DNA of 64,000 nt from Tolypothrix sp. PCC 7712 (GCF_025860405.1 NZ_CP063785.1:6077390-6141389), one strand, 5' to 3'; positions 17,366-27,067 are shown, numbered from the stretch's first letter. The notes: generated by a model not told the origin, from the letters alone. A program made the numbers and translations.

Positions 17366-19174
17366 TTATCTCAAACCAGATTGTACGCGCCAGAGGCTAG
17401 CGTAAACACCGTTTTGTTCTAGCAATTGCTCATGGGTTCCAGACTCTACTAATTTCCCATGTTCCATGACATAAATGCAATTAGCATTACGGATGGTAGA
17501 AAGACGATGTGCGATCGCAATTGTGGTTCTATTAACTGTAATCCGTTCGAGCGATCGCTGAATTGCGGCTTCTGTTTCATTATCTACCGCCGAGGTCGCT
17601 TCATCTAAAATCAAAATCGGGGGATTTTTTAACACTGCACGCGCGATCGCAATTCTCTGTCTTTGTCCACCAGATAATTTTTGTCCTCTCTCCCCGACGA
17701 TTGTCTCATAACCTTGGGGCAGGTGCATAATAAAGTCGTGGGCTTCTGCTACCTTCGCCGCTGTGATAATTTCTTCCTCAGTCGCTGCAAAGCTACCGTA
17801 AGCAATATTCTCCGCTACTGTGCCATGAAACAAAAATACATCTTGACTGACTAAACCAATGCAGCGGCGTAAATCCCGCAAATTTAAATCTTGTAAGTCA
17901 ATACCATCTAAGGTAATGTTGCCAGTTTTGATTTCATACAGCCGCAACAAAAGTTTAACTAAAGTACTTTTACCGGAACCCGTAGAACCGACAATCGCAA
18001 TTGTCTGACCAGCCGGAATTTGCAAAGATAGATTTTTAACTACCGGGAATCTATCTTGATAGGCAAAAGTCACATTTTTAAATTCCACTTCACCACGCAC
18101 TGTCTTTGCAGGTAAAGCCCTATCACCGGGGTGAATTGCTATGGGTGTATCCAATAAATCCATGACGCGATTAGTAGAAGCCATTGCCCGTTGATATTGG
18201 TCAAAAGTATCCCCTAATCTAGTTAAAGGCCACAACAAGCGTTGAATTAAAAATACCAACACGCTGTAAGTCCCCACAGACATCTTGCCTGCCACAGATG
18301 CCATACCGCCGTACAATAGTAATGCTGTAAAACCCACCAAAATCAGCATCCGAATTAGAGGTACGAAGGCAGCAGAAAGTTGAATTGCTTTAGCGTTACT
18401 TTGCCTGTAAGCGTCACTGTCTTGCTTTAAGCGGGAAGTTTCGTAATCTTCAGCGGTAAAACTTTTAATCGTCATAATCCCGCTTAAGTTATTCACCAAG
18501 CGCGCATTCAAGAAACCCACCTTTTCCCGCACATTGGCGTAACGTGGCGCAAGCAACCTTTGAAAAGCAAAGGAACCCCAGAGAATAAACGGCATCGGCG
18601 ACATCGCCATCCACGCTACACTAGGGGCCAAAACAAAGAAAGCACCACCGATAATGACTACTGTTGTGGCAACTTGGATAATATCATTAGCCCCTACATC
18701 CAAAAACCGCTCTAGTTGGTTAATATCATCACTGAGAATGGACATTAAACCGCCAGTGCTGCGTTCTTCAAAATAAGCTAATTCCAAATCTTGCAAATGA
18801 TTGTATGCATCTAGACGCAGATTATGCTGAATATTTTGCGCTAAATTACGCCAAATCCGAGCGTATGCGTACTCAAAAACCGATTCTAGTATCCAAATGA
18901 TGGCAGTGAGCAGGGAGAGAATTAAAAATTGTCCAAAGACATCTTTTACCCCTAACTGAGCAATAATAGAATCCTGTTGCTTAACAACGACATCCACCGC
19001 TACCCCAATTAAAGCGGGTGGTGCTAAATCAAACAGCTTATTCAGGATGGAACAACCAATCGCCAGCCAAATTTGTTTACGATACTGATGCCCATAATCC
19101 AAAAGACGCTGGAGGGGATGCACAGAATGCCTACGCTTTCTTGATACCTGATGAGATTTAAATGCTGTAGCCAC
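17366..19174 (-). CDS. ABC exporter, fused membrane and ATPase domains (MsbA/MDR type)
   Basis: A 602-residue half-transporter. Six membrane helices occupy roughly residues 35-320. The nucleotide-binding domain begins near 350 with Walker A GSTGSGKST, Q-loop LVSQDVFLF, signature LSGGQRQR, Walker B ILILDEAT and the H-loop AHRLST. All ATPase motifs are intact, so a working homodimeric exporter is expected. Substrates in this class include lipids, peptides and drugs. The frame opens with GTG at 19174. A tandem-repeat patch lies upstream, and the next gene runs divergently. Confidence 0.9.
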   Translation of the reverse strand: MATAFKSHQVSRKRRHSVHPLQRLLDYGHQYRKQIWLAIGCSILNKLFDLAPPALIGVAVDVVVKQQDSIIAQLGVKDVFGQFLILSLLTAIIWILESVFEYAYARIWRNLAQNIQHNLRLDAYNHLQDLELAYFEERSTGGLMSILSDDINQLERFLDVGANDIIQVATTVVIIGGAFFVLAPSVAWMAMSPMPFILWGSFAFQRLLAPRYANVREKVGFLNARLVNNLSGIMTIKSFTAEDYETSRLKQDSDAYRQSNAKAIQLSAAFVPLIRMLILVGFTALLLYGGMASVAGKMSVGTYSVLVFLIQRLLWPLTRLGDTFDQYQRAMASTNRVMDLLDTPIAIHPGDRALPAKTVRGEVEFKNVTFAYQDRFPVVKNLSLQIPAGQTIAIVGSTGSGKSTLVKLLLRLYEIKTGNITLDGIDLQDLNLRDLRRCIGLVSQDVFLFHGTVAENIAYGSFAATEEEIITAAKVAEAHDFIMHLPQGYETIVGERGQKLSGGQRQRIAIARAVLKNPPILILDEATSAVDNETEAAIQRSLERITVNRTTIAIAHRLSTIRNANCIYVMEHGKLVESGTHEQLLEQNGVYASLWRVQSGLR

Positions 19175-19237
19175 AATGAGTCTCAGTTGCGTGCAATTGA
19201 TATTACCACGACATTTGAACCAGGCGATCGCAGAGCG

Positions 19238-19342
19238 TGGGAGATGAGGGAGATGAGGGAGATGAGGGAGATGAGGGAGAAATTTTTATTACCAATTACC
19301 AATTACCAATTACCAATGCCCCATGCCCAATGCCCCATGCCC
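19238..19342 (+). repeat. Short tandem repeats in a divergent promoter region
   Basis: GAGATGAGG units, then CAATTAC units, then CCCATGC/CCAATGC units, each repeated three to five times. They fill most of the gap between the divergent exporter and prohibitin genes. The same CCCATGC type returns at 55341-55480. Confidence 0.85.
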
Positions 19343-19384
19343 ATAAAAATATTTACTTGCGGAGATAATTAAGGAGATGAACAA

Positions 19385-20233
19385 TTGAAGAATCAGCAAT
19401 TTGCGAATTGGCAAACCACTGTTTTAGGTGTCTTTTTGGCAATCCTGGTGAGTATTGCATTTAATTCCTTTATTATTATTAACCCAGGTCAAGCTGGAGT
19501 AATTAGTATCTTGGGTAAAGCCAGAGATGGAGCCTTATTAGAAGGTATCCACCTTAAACCACCGTTTATTTCGGTAATAGATGTATATGATTTAACTGTA
19601 CAAAAATTTGAAGTGCCGGCAGAGAGTTCTACTAAGGATTTGCAAAATCTATCGGCACGGTTTGCCATTAACTTTCGCCTCGATCCCACCCAGGTAGTAG
19701 AGGTGAGACGTAAACAAGGCACCTTAGCCAATATTGTCTCCAAAATCATTGCCCCGCAAACCCAAGAAGCCTTTAAAATTGCTGCTGCTCGCAGAACCGT
19801 AGAAGAAGCAATCACCAAACGCAGCGAATTAAAGGAAGACTTTGACAATGCATTAGGCGATCGCCTAGATAAATATGGGATAATTGTATTAGATACTAGT
19901 GTAGTTGACTTGACTTTTTCGCCCGAATTTGCGCGAGCAGTCGAAGAAAAGCAAATCGCTGAACAACGGGCGCAAAGAGCCGTTTATGTAGCGAGAGAAG
20001 CTGAACAGGAAGCACAAGCTGAAGTTAATCGTGCTAAAGGTAAAGCAGAAGCGCAAAGATTGTTGGCAGAAACGCTCAAAGCCCAAGGTGGACAGTTAGT
20101 TTTGCAAAAGGAAGCGATTGAAGCATGGAAAGCTGGCGGCGCTCAAATGCCCAACGTCTTAGTGATGGGTAACGACGCAAAAAATAGTGTACCCTTTATT
20201 TTCAACTTAGGTAATACTCAAAGTCAGCCCTAA
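19385..20233 (+). CDS. Prohibitin-family (SPFH/Band 7) protein
   Basis: A 282-residue protein with one N-terminal membrane helix (about 13-33), an SPFH domain (about 35-200) and a charged coiled coil (EEKQIAEQRAQRAVYVAREAEQEAQAE region) that drives ring assembly. Prohibitins form large membrane rings with chaperone-like or protease-regulating roles, and cyanobacterial members localise to inner membranes. The start is TTG at 19385: AAGGAG lies eight bases upstream and the nearby ATG at 19378 is followed at once by a stop. The weak start codon may keep levels low. Confidence 0.88.
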   Translation: MKNQQFANWQTTVLGVFLAILVSIAFNSFIIINPGQAGVISILGKARDGALLEGIHLKPPFISVIDVYDLTVQKFEVPAESSTKDLQNLSARFAINFRLDPTQVVEVRRKQGTLANIVSKIIAPQTQEAFKIAAARRTVEEAITKRSELKEDFDNALGDRLDKYGIIVLDTSVVDLTFSPEFARAVEEKQIAEQRAQRAVYVAREAEQEAQAEVNRAKGKAEAQRLLAETLKAQGGQLVLQKEAIEAWKAGGAQMPNVLVMGNDAKNSVPFIFNLGNTQSQP

Positions 20234-20314
20234 TTTGGATAAATCATTTTAGTATAGTAGGAAATTACCACCTCAAATCCAAATAATCACCAAAAACCTC
20301 CATCAACCATATTC

Positions 20315-20731
20315 ATGTCAACTCCTAATCACCCCAATCTCACGGCTGAAGACGCAAGAAAAATTCTCAACAAGTTTAACTGTTTAGATATTGCACCAAT
20401 CCTCAAGCCATCAGAAAAAGCTTCAGTGCGGCGGGCTTTAATTCTCATAACTAGCCTTTCTGATTACCAAATTTTGGGTATTTGTGCGGATACAGCCGAA
20501 TCAGGAAAGCTGTCCATGAAAACTTATTCCCAGGCTTTTGGTTATGAAGCACCGAGTAATTTACCTGACATTGAAGGGCCAGTTTATATTAAATTAAACG
20601 GCAAAAATGGCTTGTGTTATATCGATTCCTACGCTGGTCATCATCGTGGTGTATTAGTCTCTTGTCAGTCATACAATACTGAGGGCATCAACGAAATGTA
20701 TGGACATTTACCCCTCGATTTATTTGTCTAA
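20315..20731 (+). CDS. DUF1824 family protein
   Basis: A 138-residue soluble protein. The N-terminal helical part (LTAEDARKILNKFNCLD) and the later strand-rich part (VYIKLNGKNGLCYIDSYAGHHRGVLVSCQS) match my recollection of the cyanobacterial DUF1824 family, which has no assigned function. It follows the prohibitin gene by 81 bases on the same strand and precedes the ABC-F gene by 82 bases, so co-transcription is possible. There is no signal peptide or membrane helix. Confidence 0.75.
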   Translation: MSTPNHPNLTAEDARKILNKFNCLDIAPILKPSEKASVRRALILITSLSDYQILGICADTAESGKLSMKTYSQAFGYEAPSNLPDIEGPVYIKLNGKNGLCYIDSYAGHHRGVLVSCQSYNTEGINEMYGHLPLDLFV

Positions 20732-20813
20732 ATTTCAGCCAGGTAGGTAAAGTAATTGCTTTATCTACCTGGCTGACAAATGACAAATTAGCCAGGATAA
20801 ATAACTAAGTTTT

Positions 20814-22742
20814 ATGAGCATTATTACACTACAATCTGTTAAAAAAGACTTTGGTATTAAGGAAATATTAAAAGATGCCAGCTTTAGTTTAGATGCTACT
20901 GATAAAGTTGGATTAATTGGTACTAACGGTTCGGGTAAATCCACTTTATTAAAAATGATTGCTGGGCTAGAACCAATAGATAGCGGACAAATTTTAGTTA
21001 GCTCTGGTTCTAAGGTGATTTACTTACCACAGCAACCAGATTTAGATGAGAAGCGTACAGTTCTGGAGCAGATTTTTGCTGATAGTGGCGAACACATGGC
21101 TTTGGTGCGTGAGTATGAAGAACTCTCCGATAAACTAGCGCACTACCCCGAAGATAGTCAGCTGATGTCGCGCCTATCGGTGGTAATGCAAAAAATGGAT
21201 GCAACTGGTGCTTGGGAATTAGAAACCAACGCCAAAATTATCTTGACAAAGTTAGGTATTTCCGACTTTGATACCCGCATTGGTACATTATCTGGTGGCT
21301 ATCGCAAGCGGATTGCTTTAGCAACAGCCTTGCTATCCGAACCAGATGTATTGTTGATGGATGAGCCAACCAACCATCTCGATGCGCTATCTGTAGAGTG
21401 GTTACAAAGTTATTTAAATCGCTATCGTGGTGCATTATTTTTAATTACTCACGATCGCTACTTTTTGGATCGTGTCACCAATCGCATTATTGAAATCGAT
21501 AGAGGTGATATTTACACCTACACAGGTAACTATTCATATTACCTGGAAAAGAAAGCTTTAGCGGAAGAATCTGCCATTAGTAGCCAACGTAAACACCAAG
21601 GTGTATTGCGGCGCGAATTAGAATGGCTCAAACGCGGCCCCAAAGCCCGCAGCACCAAACAAAAAGCCAGAATTGATCGCATTCAAGCTATGCGAGAAAC
21701 TGAGTTTAAACAAACTCAGGGTAAAGTTGATATTTCTACAGTTAGTAGAAGGATTGGCAAAAAAGTTATTGCCATTAATAATGTTTCTAAAGCCTATAAT
21801 GGACGCACCTTAATTAAAGATTTTACCTACGAATTTAGTCCCGAAGACCGGATTGGGATTATTGGTGGTAACGGCGCAGGTAAATCAACATTAATGGATA
21901 TGATTACCGGACGAGCGCAGCCAGATGCAGGTAATGTAGAGATTGGTTCTACAATTCATATCGGTTATTTTGACCAACATTCGGAAGAATTGCTCACAGC
22001 TTTAAACGAAAATCAGCGTGTGATTGACTATATTAAAGAAGAAGGTGAATTTATCTCTATTGCTGATGGGACTAAAATCACAGCTTCTCAAATGCTAGAG
22101 CGATTTTTATTTCCTGGTAATCAGCAATATGCGCCAATTCATAAACTATCTGGTGGTGAAAAACGGCGGTTATTTCTGTTGCGCTTACTGATGAGCGCAC
22201 CCAACGTTTTAATTTTAGATGAACCGACTAATGATTTAGATGTGCAAACCTTAGCGGTACTAGAAGACTATTTAGAAGATTTCACAGGCTGTGTAATTGT
22301 AGTTTCGCATGATCGCTACTTCTTAGACAGAACTATCGACACAATTTTTTCCTTTGAAGAAGGCGGAACTCTTAGACAATATCCTGGTAATTATTCAGTT
22401 TACCTTGACTATAAAAAAGCCGAGGAAGCCGCACAACAAGAAGCTGCTAGTAAAGAGAAATCCAGCAAGGTGAAGGTAGAAAAACCTGCATCTCAGCCAA
22501 AAAATTCCGAATCTAAAAAGCGACGCAGGATGTCAAATTGGCAAAGGAAAGAATTTGAACAGCTGGAAGATAAAATTACTCAGTTAGAAACTGAGAAAGC
22601 TGAAGCGGAGAAAGCTTTATTAAATGTGCCGGCGGGAAATTATAGCCAGGTACAAAAATTGTACGAGCAAGTGGAAACGCTCAAGCAAGCGATTGACAAA
22701 GCGACTGAAAGGTGGATGGAATTAGCTGAGATGGATGCTTAA
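20814..22742 (+). CDS. ABC-F family ATPase (Uup-type)
   Basis: A 642-residue soluble protein with two ABC ATPase domains and no membrane part. Walker A1 is GTNGSGKST near residue 40, signature LSGGYRKR, Walker B VLLMDEPTNHLD. The linker helices (KRGPKARSTKQKARIDR) match the ABC-F tRNA-interaction arm. Walker A2 is GGNGAGKST near residue 355, followed by LSGGEKRR and VLILDEPTNDLD. The C-terminal 90 residues form a basic stretch and a coiled coil, as in Uup, which binds DNA and ribosomes. The likely role is ribosome-associated translation rescue. The adjacent genes do not point to antibiotic resistance. Confidence 0.92.
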   Translation: MSIITLQSVKKDFGIKEILKDASFSLDATDKVGLIGTNGSGKSTLLKMIAGLEPIDSGQILVSSGSKVIYLPQQPDLDEKRTVLEQIFADSGEHMALVREYEELSDKLAHYPEDSQLMSRLSVVMQKMDATGAWELETNAKIILTKLGISDFDTRIGTLSGGYRKRIALATALLSEPDVLLMDEPTNHLDALSVEWLQSYLNRYRGALFLITHDRYFLDRVTNRIIEIDRGDIYTYTGNYSYYLEKKALAEESAISSQRKHQGVLRRELEWLKRGPKARSTKQKARIDRIQAMRETEFKQTQGKVDISTVSRRIGKKVIAINNVSKAYNGRTLIKDFTYEFSPEDRIGIIGGNGAGKSTLMDMITGRAQPDAGNVEIGSTIHIGYFDQHSEELLTALNENQRVIDYIKEEGEFISIADGTKITASQMLERFLFPGNQQYAPIHKLSGGEKRRLFLLRLLMSAPNVLILDEPTNDLDVQTLAVLEDYLEDFTGCVIVVSHDRYFLDRTIDTIFSFEEGGTLRQYPGNYSVYLDYKKAEEAAQQEAASKEKSSKVKVEKPASQPKNSESKKRRRMSNWQRKEFEQLEDKITQLETEKAEAEKALLNVPAGNYSQVQKLYEQVETLKQAIDKATERWMELAEMDA

Positions 22743-22813
22743 ATTAATTGGCTTGTGCAACGAATTAATTTAGTGTTTGATTACCACTGTTAAAGAATTA
22801 TTAGTGTTATTGC

Positions 22814-23002
22814 TTATCCAATAATTCCATGATTCTTCCTAAAAAACTCTTTATGCTGATTCCAGGCTGCTGTTAACCTTGCATTCGCTACAGGAGGGTA
22901 CTCAATCAGGCTTAATACAGTATGAGTATCCCGTTGCGATAAAATAATCACTCGTTCATATTTTCGCATCTTTTTTGCTTCTTTCAAGCTTAGTTTAATC
23001 AT
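22814..23002 (-). pseudogene. Truncated DUF1778 (TacA-type) antitoxin remnant
   Basis: The 62 codons include ILSQRDTHTVLSLIEYPPVANARLTAAWNQH, which matches the C-terminal toxin-neutralising part of DUF1778 antitoxins (usual form: LSxRDxxxFxxxLxxPPxPNxxL). The N-terminal ribbon-helix-helix DNA-binding part is absent, and an in-frame stop lies a short way upstream. No GNAT toxin gene is next to it. I read it as a relic of a TacA/TacT-like module. Leaky expression of a solo neutralising peptide is conceivable but unproven. Confidence 0.6.
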
Positions 23003-23100
23003 AAACTGATTTAATGTATTACTAAATAATTATAATGCTCATAAAATAGCAGATTCATAGGGTCAATATCAAAGTTATCTCTAATATCTATCTAAAGAAT

Positions 23101-23598
23101 ATGTTAAATACTTATACTCACAATCTCCGTGACTCTGCTATCCATTTTTTAGAACAAACTCCAGAGTATAGGCTACAAATTCTCCGAGAATTAGGTATTG
23201 CACGGTATGAATTTTTAACTCAACTGCACCTCAATGAAGCAAATATAAACTGTATTATCAGATTTTTAGTCAATCCCAGCCAATTAAAATTTCCTAATTT
23301 AATCGGTGCCGATTTATCTAATTTAAATTTAGCAGCAGTTAATTTTATTCGGGGTAATTTATCAGGCGCAAATTTGCAAAATACCATTTTAGTAAATGCA
23401 GACCTATTATTCGTAAATTTCACCCAAGCTAATTTAAGAAATGCAGACTTAAGCGGTGCAACCCTCAACCAGACTATCTGGTTAGATACACTAGTAGATG
23501 AATGTCAGTTGGGGAATGGGACTGGTTTATCACCGCAACAACGTAAAGATTTACAACTGCGTGGTGCTAGATTTAATGCTTCGGCAGATGATAATTAA
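23101..23598 (+). CDS. Pentapeptide-repeat protein
   Basis: A 165-residue protein. A helical N-terminus (about 1-60) is followed by roughly 15 pentapeptide repeats of A(D/N)LXX type (GADLSNLNLAAVNF, GNLSGANLQ, ADLLFVNFTQANLRNADLSGATL), which form a right-handed quadrilateral helix. The C-terminal phrase GTGLSPQQRKDLQLRGA is a common cap in cyanobacterial members. Functions in this family are mostly unknown. The start ATG follows an AT-rich region, and the gene is 54 bases from purT. Confidence 0.88.
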   Translation: MLNTYTHNLRDSAIHFLEQTPEYRLQILRELGIARYEFLTQLHLNEANINCIIRFLVNPSQLKFPNLIGADLSNLNLAAVNFIRGNLSGANLQNTILVNADLLFVNFTQANLRNADLSGATLNQTIWLDTLVDECQLGNGTGLSPQQRKDLQLRGARFNASADDN

Positions 23599-23652
23599 AC
23601 GTAAAAATAAAAATTATCAGATTCTCTCGTTAATATTCACTTGGATTAATTC

Positions 23653-24822
23653 ATGCATAATGAAATTAAATTGCCTAAAAAATTAATGTTGTTGGGTGCA
23701 GGAGAGTTGGGCAAGGAGTTTGTAATTGCGGCTCAACGACTCGGTAATTATGTAATTGCTGTGGATCGTTACCCTAATGCACCGGCAATGCAAGTTGCTG
23801 ATTGCTCAGAAGTGATTTCTATGTTGAGTGGTGATGATTTAGAAGCTATCGTCAGCAAGCATCAACCTGATTTAATTATCCCAGAAATTGAAGCGATCAG
23901 AACTGAGAAACTCGTAGAATTTGAGCAACGCGGGATAATAGTTATTCCGACTGCGGCGGCGACTAACTACACAATGAATCGTGACCGAATTAGAGACTTA
24001 GCCAATGAACGATTAAATATTAGAACTGCTAGATATGGTTATGCAAATTCTCTAGAAGAGTTGAAAGTAGCTGCTGATTTAATTGGGTTTCCGAATGTGC
24101 TAAAACCTGTGATGTCATCATCAGGAAAAGGGCAATCTGTAGTTCAAAATAAAGATGAAGTTGAGCAGGCTTGGAATTATGCGATCGCAAATTCTCGCGG
24201 TGATACTCAAAAGGTAATTGTAGAAGAATTTATTAACTTTGAAATAGAGATAACTTTACTGACTATTAAACAGTGGAATGCGCCTACTATTTATTGTGAG
24301 CCTATTGGTCATCGCCAAGAAAGAGGAGATTATCAAGAATCTTGGCAACCAGCCGGAATCTCTGAAGATCAAATTTTAAAAGCTCAAGAAATTGCCAAAA
24401 AAGTTACCGATGCGTTAGGAGGAGCCGGGATTTTTGGGGTTGAGTTTTTTATTACTAAAAATGAAGTGATTTTTTCAGAACTTTCTCCCCGTCCCCATGA
24501 CACAGGTATGGTGACTTTAATATCGCAAAATCTCAATGAGTTTGAATTACATTTACGGGCTGTTTTAGGCTTACCAATTCCCAATATAGAACAATTTGGC
24601 CCTTCAGCTAGTGCGGTAATTTTAGCGTCCGAAAAATCAGATTCTATTACCTATATAGGTGTGGCGGATGCATTAGCCCAAAAAGATGTAGATATTAAAC
24701 TATTTGGTAAACCTAGTTCCCATCCTTATCGGCGTATGGGAGTAGCTTTGGCTAAAGGTGTAAATGTGGAAGAAGCCAGAGAAAAAGCTACAAGAGCAGC
24801 TAGTAAAGTTAAATTAGTCTGA
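23653..24822 (+). CDS. purT: Formate-dependent phosphoribosylglycinamide formyltransferase (GAR transformylase 2)
   Basis: A 389-residue ATP-grasp enzyme. It converts glycinamide ribonucleotide, formate and ATP to formyl-GAR, the third step of purine synthesis, without folate. The N-terminal preATP-grasp part has KLMLLGAGELGKEFVIAAQRLG; the ATP-grasp part includes KPVMSSSGKGQS and EEFINFEIEITLL, then GVEFFITKNEVIFSELSPRPHDTGMVTL, the metal-binding region diagnostic of PurT as against PurK. Length and motifs are normal. It lies 54 bases after the pentapeptide gene on the same strand. Another ATG at residue 12 is a less likely start. Confidence 0.95.
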   Translation: MHNEIKLPKKLMLLGAGELGKEFVIAAQRLGNYVIAVDRYPNAPAMQVADCSEVISMLSGDDLEAIVSKHQPDLIIPEIEAIRTEKLVEFEQRGIIVIPTAAATNYTMNRDRIRDLANERLNIRTARYGYANSLEELKVAADLIGFPNVLKPVMSSSGKGQSVVQNKDEVEQAWNYAIANSRGDTQKVIVEEFINFEIEITLLTIKQWNAPTIYCEPIGHRQERGDYQESWQPAGISEDQILKAQEIAKKVTDALGGAGIFGVEFFITKNEVIFSELSPRPHDTGMVTLISQNLNEFELHLRAVLGLPIPNIEQFGPSASAVILASEKSDSITYIGVADALAQKDVDIKLFGKPSSHPYRRMGVALAKGVNVEEAREKATRAASKVKLV

Positions 24823-24885
24823 TAATTTTCTCTAAACCGTTACGCATTGAAGTTGCATAGTTACTCATCAGGATTGTCAAAAGTT

Positions 24886-24913
24886 GTAGAGACGCGATGA
24901 ATCGCGTCTCTAC
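24886..24913. repeat. Palindromic repeat (GAGACGCGAT family)
   Basis: GTAGAGACGCGAT and ATCGCGTCTCTAC form a perfect stem with a two-base loop. It is followed by TGTTTATAC rather than a T-run. Related palindromes are at 25657-25715 and inside the CHAT-TPR gene at about 62150. It may act as the 3' end of purT. Confidence 0.8.
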
Positions 24914-24978
24914 TGTTTATACTTGACAACCCTAACGCCAGAATATTTGGTCTAGGCGCGTATCAGCTTAAATCTGCT

Positions 24979-25299
24979 TTATGGGCTACCTGTATATTCT
25001 AGGTTGCCATCAATGTTTTCAATTCCATCCAAAACTAGAGAACTTTCGTTCCATAAACCATCCATTCTGCGGCAAGTGGCGGATAGTACATCTCCATCAA
25101 TAGAGATATTCATCGCACTTAACTGAAAACTACTACGTGCGTAAGGATCAGTTACTTCTAGAATGCCATCAATGTTTTCAATTCCCCTTAAGGATAGTGA
25201 GGTTTCGTTCCAAGAACCATCGCGTCTTTGACAAGTCGCTGATATTACATCTCCGTCAATAGAGATGTTTTCGCAAGTGTATTGATAACTGCTACCCAT
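24979..25299 (-). CDS. Cyanovirin-N homology (CVNH) lectin
   Basis: A 106-residue protein made of two tandem homologous halves (about 1-53 and 54-106). Each has the pattern NISIDGDVxSATCxRxDGxWNExSL, then IENIDGxLE. That is the CVNH fold of cyanovirin-N, which binds high-mannose glycans. Each half keeps one Cys in SATCxR; the first half has an extra Cys near residue 9 (YTCENIS) that could pair as in cyanovirin, while the second half has lost its partner (SAMNIS), so one of the two usual disulfides is missing. There is no signal peptide. It is a solo gene, and its natural ligand is unknown. Confidence 0.85.
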   Translation of the reverse strand: MGSSYQYTCENISIDGDVISATCQRRDGSWNETSLSLRGIENIDGILEVTDPYARSSFQLSAMNISIDGDVLSATCRRMDGLWNESSLVLDGIENIDGNLEYTGSP

Positions 25300-25735
25300 A
25301 GCTTATGTGTTTTTTCTAGTTTAAATCCCGTAGAAGTTGTATGATATTCAACTTACAAGAGGTATGTACTACAAAAGCGTTTTTAGGATATATCGCCTAT
25401 ATTCCTGATAAATGAGGTTTAATGCGATATATCTATATGTCATTTAAGACACATTGCTTTTGTTAGTAGTAGATATTACTTCTAACTTTTACAAACCATC
25501 GATTTACTTAAGTTTTTTTTAATACTTATTTTTTTAACGTGGAAAAAGTAAAAAATATATCAGCATAATAAACATAAAAGCAGGATAAACACTTAGCTAA
25601 TGGCTGTGTTTATCCTCATTACGGTTCGATTAAGAATTTTGCGTCATGATTGTGGGTTGTAGAGACGCGATTAATCGCGTCTTTGTAGATTCATCGCGTC
25701 TCTACAAGATTTAAATTCTACAACCCGACTATTTG
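25300..25735. other. Intergenic region with palindromic repeats
   Basis: The first 350 bases are AT-rich without a recognisable gene and probably hold the CVNH promoter (minus strand). At 25657-25715 are GTAGAGACGCGATTAATCGC and CATCGCGTCTCTAC arms, repeats of the GAGACGCGAT family, which may end transcription between the two minus-strand genes. Confidence 0.6.
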
Positions 25736-27067
25736 CTAGAAGTTGACGCTGGTAGGATCATTACCAGTGGCCACGGGGTTAGGCTGATTGAGGTAATTGT
25801 AGACAAGTTGGGAAACTTGGCGAATAAAGTCTCTTCCCCTAGTATCTTTATAGGGACGCTTCACAAAAATTGCTGCTAGGTAACGCTTACCATTTGGCAT
25901 GGTGATAAATCCTGCATCGCCAATGAGAAAGCCGATATCTCCAGTTTTGTTGGCGATAACTGCGCCTTTACCTAAACCTGCAGGAAGCAGAGTATGCACG
26001 GTGGTATGACGCAGAATATCTAAAGCTTGTTCTTTGCTACCGGGAGAAACTAGCTTGTTATTGACTAACAAAGCTAAGACTCTGGCCATGTCTTGAGAAC
26101 TGGTAGTGTTGGTTCCTCGCAAGTCAGCTAACAGATGGCGAATTACAGTGTCTTTCAATCCCCAGCTACGGAAACGCTGATTGAGTTTCGCAGCGCCACC
26201 CAAGCGGTCAATAATCATATTAGTGGCGGTATTGTCACTAATAGTCACCATTTTGGTGATTGTTTCTAAAGCTGTGTACTTTTTACCAACACGTTCATAC
26301 TGCATATCTCCCGAACCGTTGGTGACTAAATCGCCGCGCATAGTCAGCTTTTCATCTAGCCTGACTTTACCAGCATCTAAATCTTGGAAAAAGGCAATGA
26401 GAATCGGCAGTTTAATTGTACTAGCTGCGGGAAAAACGCGATCGCCTTTAATATCCAAATAATTGCCAGTATCCAAATCGAGGAAAAACATCCCGGTGGT
26501 GAGGAAACTGTAGCGACTCATCAAGGCTTGAATTTGCGGTTCTAAAGCCTTCATTGATGAATTTAAAGGGACTACACCCGCAAACAAATTTCTATTAGTA
26601 ACTATAGGTTGCTCTGGAGTAATTACTGGTGGAATACTGGGTTGAGTAATAGCGACTCTCGTGAGTTGGGGTAACTGTACAGACCAATGATTTGGGGATT
26701 TTTCTTGTAGCAGGACTTGGGCTGGATCTATGGTGTAACCGGGCGCTAAAGTAATCAGGATGCGGGTACTATTAGGGCCAAACTGTCCAATTTGAATTTG
26801 TTGCGTGACTGGGCCTATCTTTTGAGTCACCTGGGGATAATTCAGGTTAACGCCTGGTAAGTCGATAGCTAAACTGGTAGAAGTCAAAAGTTGGACTCGT
26901 GGTTGTACAGTCTCATCTGTAGTAAAGTCAAGATGATTGCGGTTGCTATCAAAATGCCAATTAGCTACTGTCGCCGCTTTCACTGTTGCACCTAACAAAC
27001 AGGTACTTAAAAAGCTGGCTAATACCCAGCTTGCTTTGACAATATTGTGTTTGTGTGTGAGTCGCAT
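25736..27067 (-). CDS. AMIN-domain serine hydrolase (class A beta-lactamase/PBP-like)
   Basis: A 443-residue exported protein. A signal peptide (about 1-31, ending TVKA) is followed by an AMIN domain (about 33-140), which targets envelope proteins to peptidoglycan or pilus sites. The C-terminal part is a class A beta-lactamase fold: ASTIKLP gives the SxxK nucleophile near residue 215, SDN lies in TISDNTATN, and KTG lies in ANKTGDIG near 374. All three motifs are intact. The typical Glu-containing omega loop of true class A lactamases is not clear, so a peptidoglycan-related hydrolase is as likely as a lactamase. Confidence 0.85.
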   Translation of the reverse strand: MRLTHKHNIVKASWVLASFLSTCLLGATVKAATVANWHFDSNRNHLDFTTDETVQPRVQLLTSTSLAIDLPGVNLNYPQVTQKIGPVTQQIQIGQFGPNSTRILITLAPGYTIDPAQVLLQEKSPNHWSVQLPQLTRVAITQPSIPPVITPEQPIVTNRNLFAGVVPLNSSMKALEPQIQALMSRYSFLTTGMFFLDLDTGNYLDIKGDRVFPAASTIKLPILIAFFQDLDAGKVRLDEKLTMRGDLVTNGSGDMQYERVGKKYTALETITKMVTISDNTATNMIIDRLGGAAKLNQRFRSWGLKDTVIRHLLADLRGTNTTSSQDMARVLALLVNNKLVSPGSKEQALDILRHTTVHTLLPAGLGKGAVIANKTGDIGFLIGDAGFITMPNGKRYLAAIFVKRPYKDTRGRDFIRQVSQLVYNYLNQPNPVATGNDPTSVNF

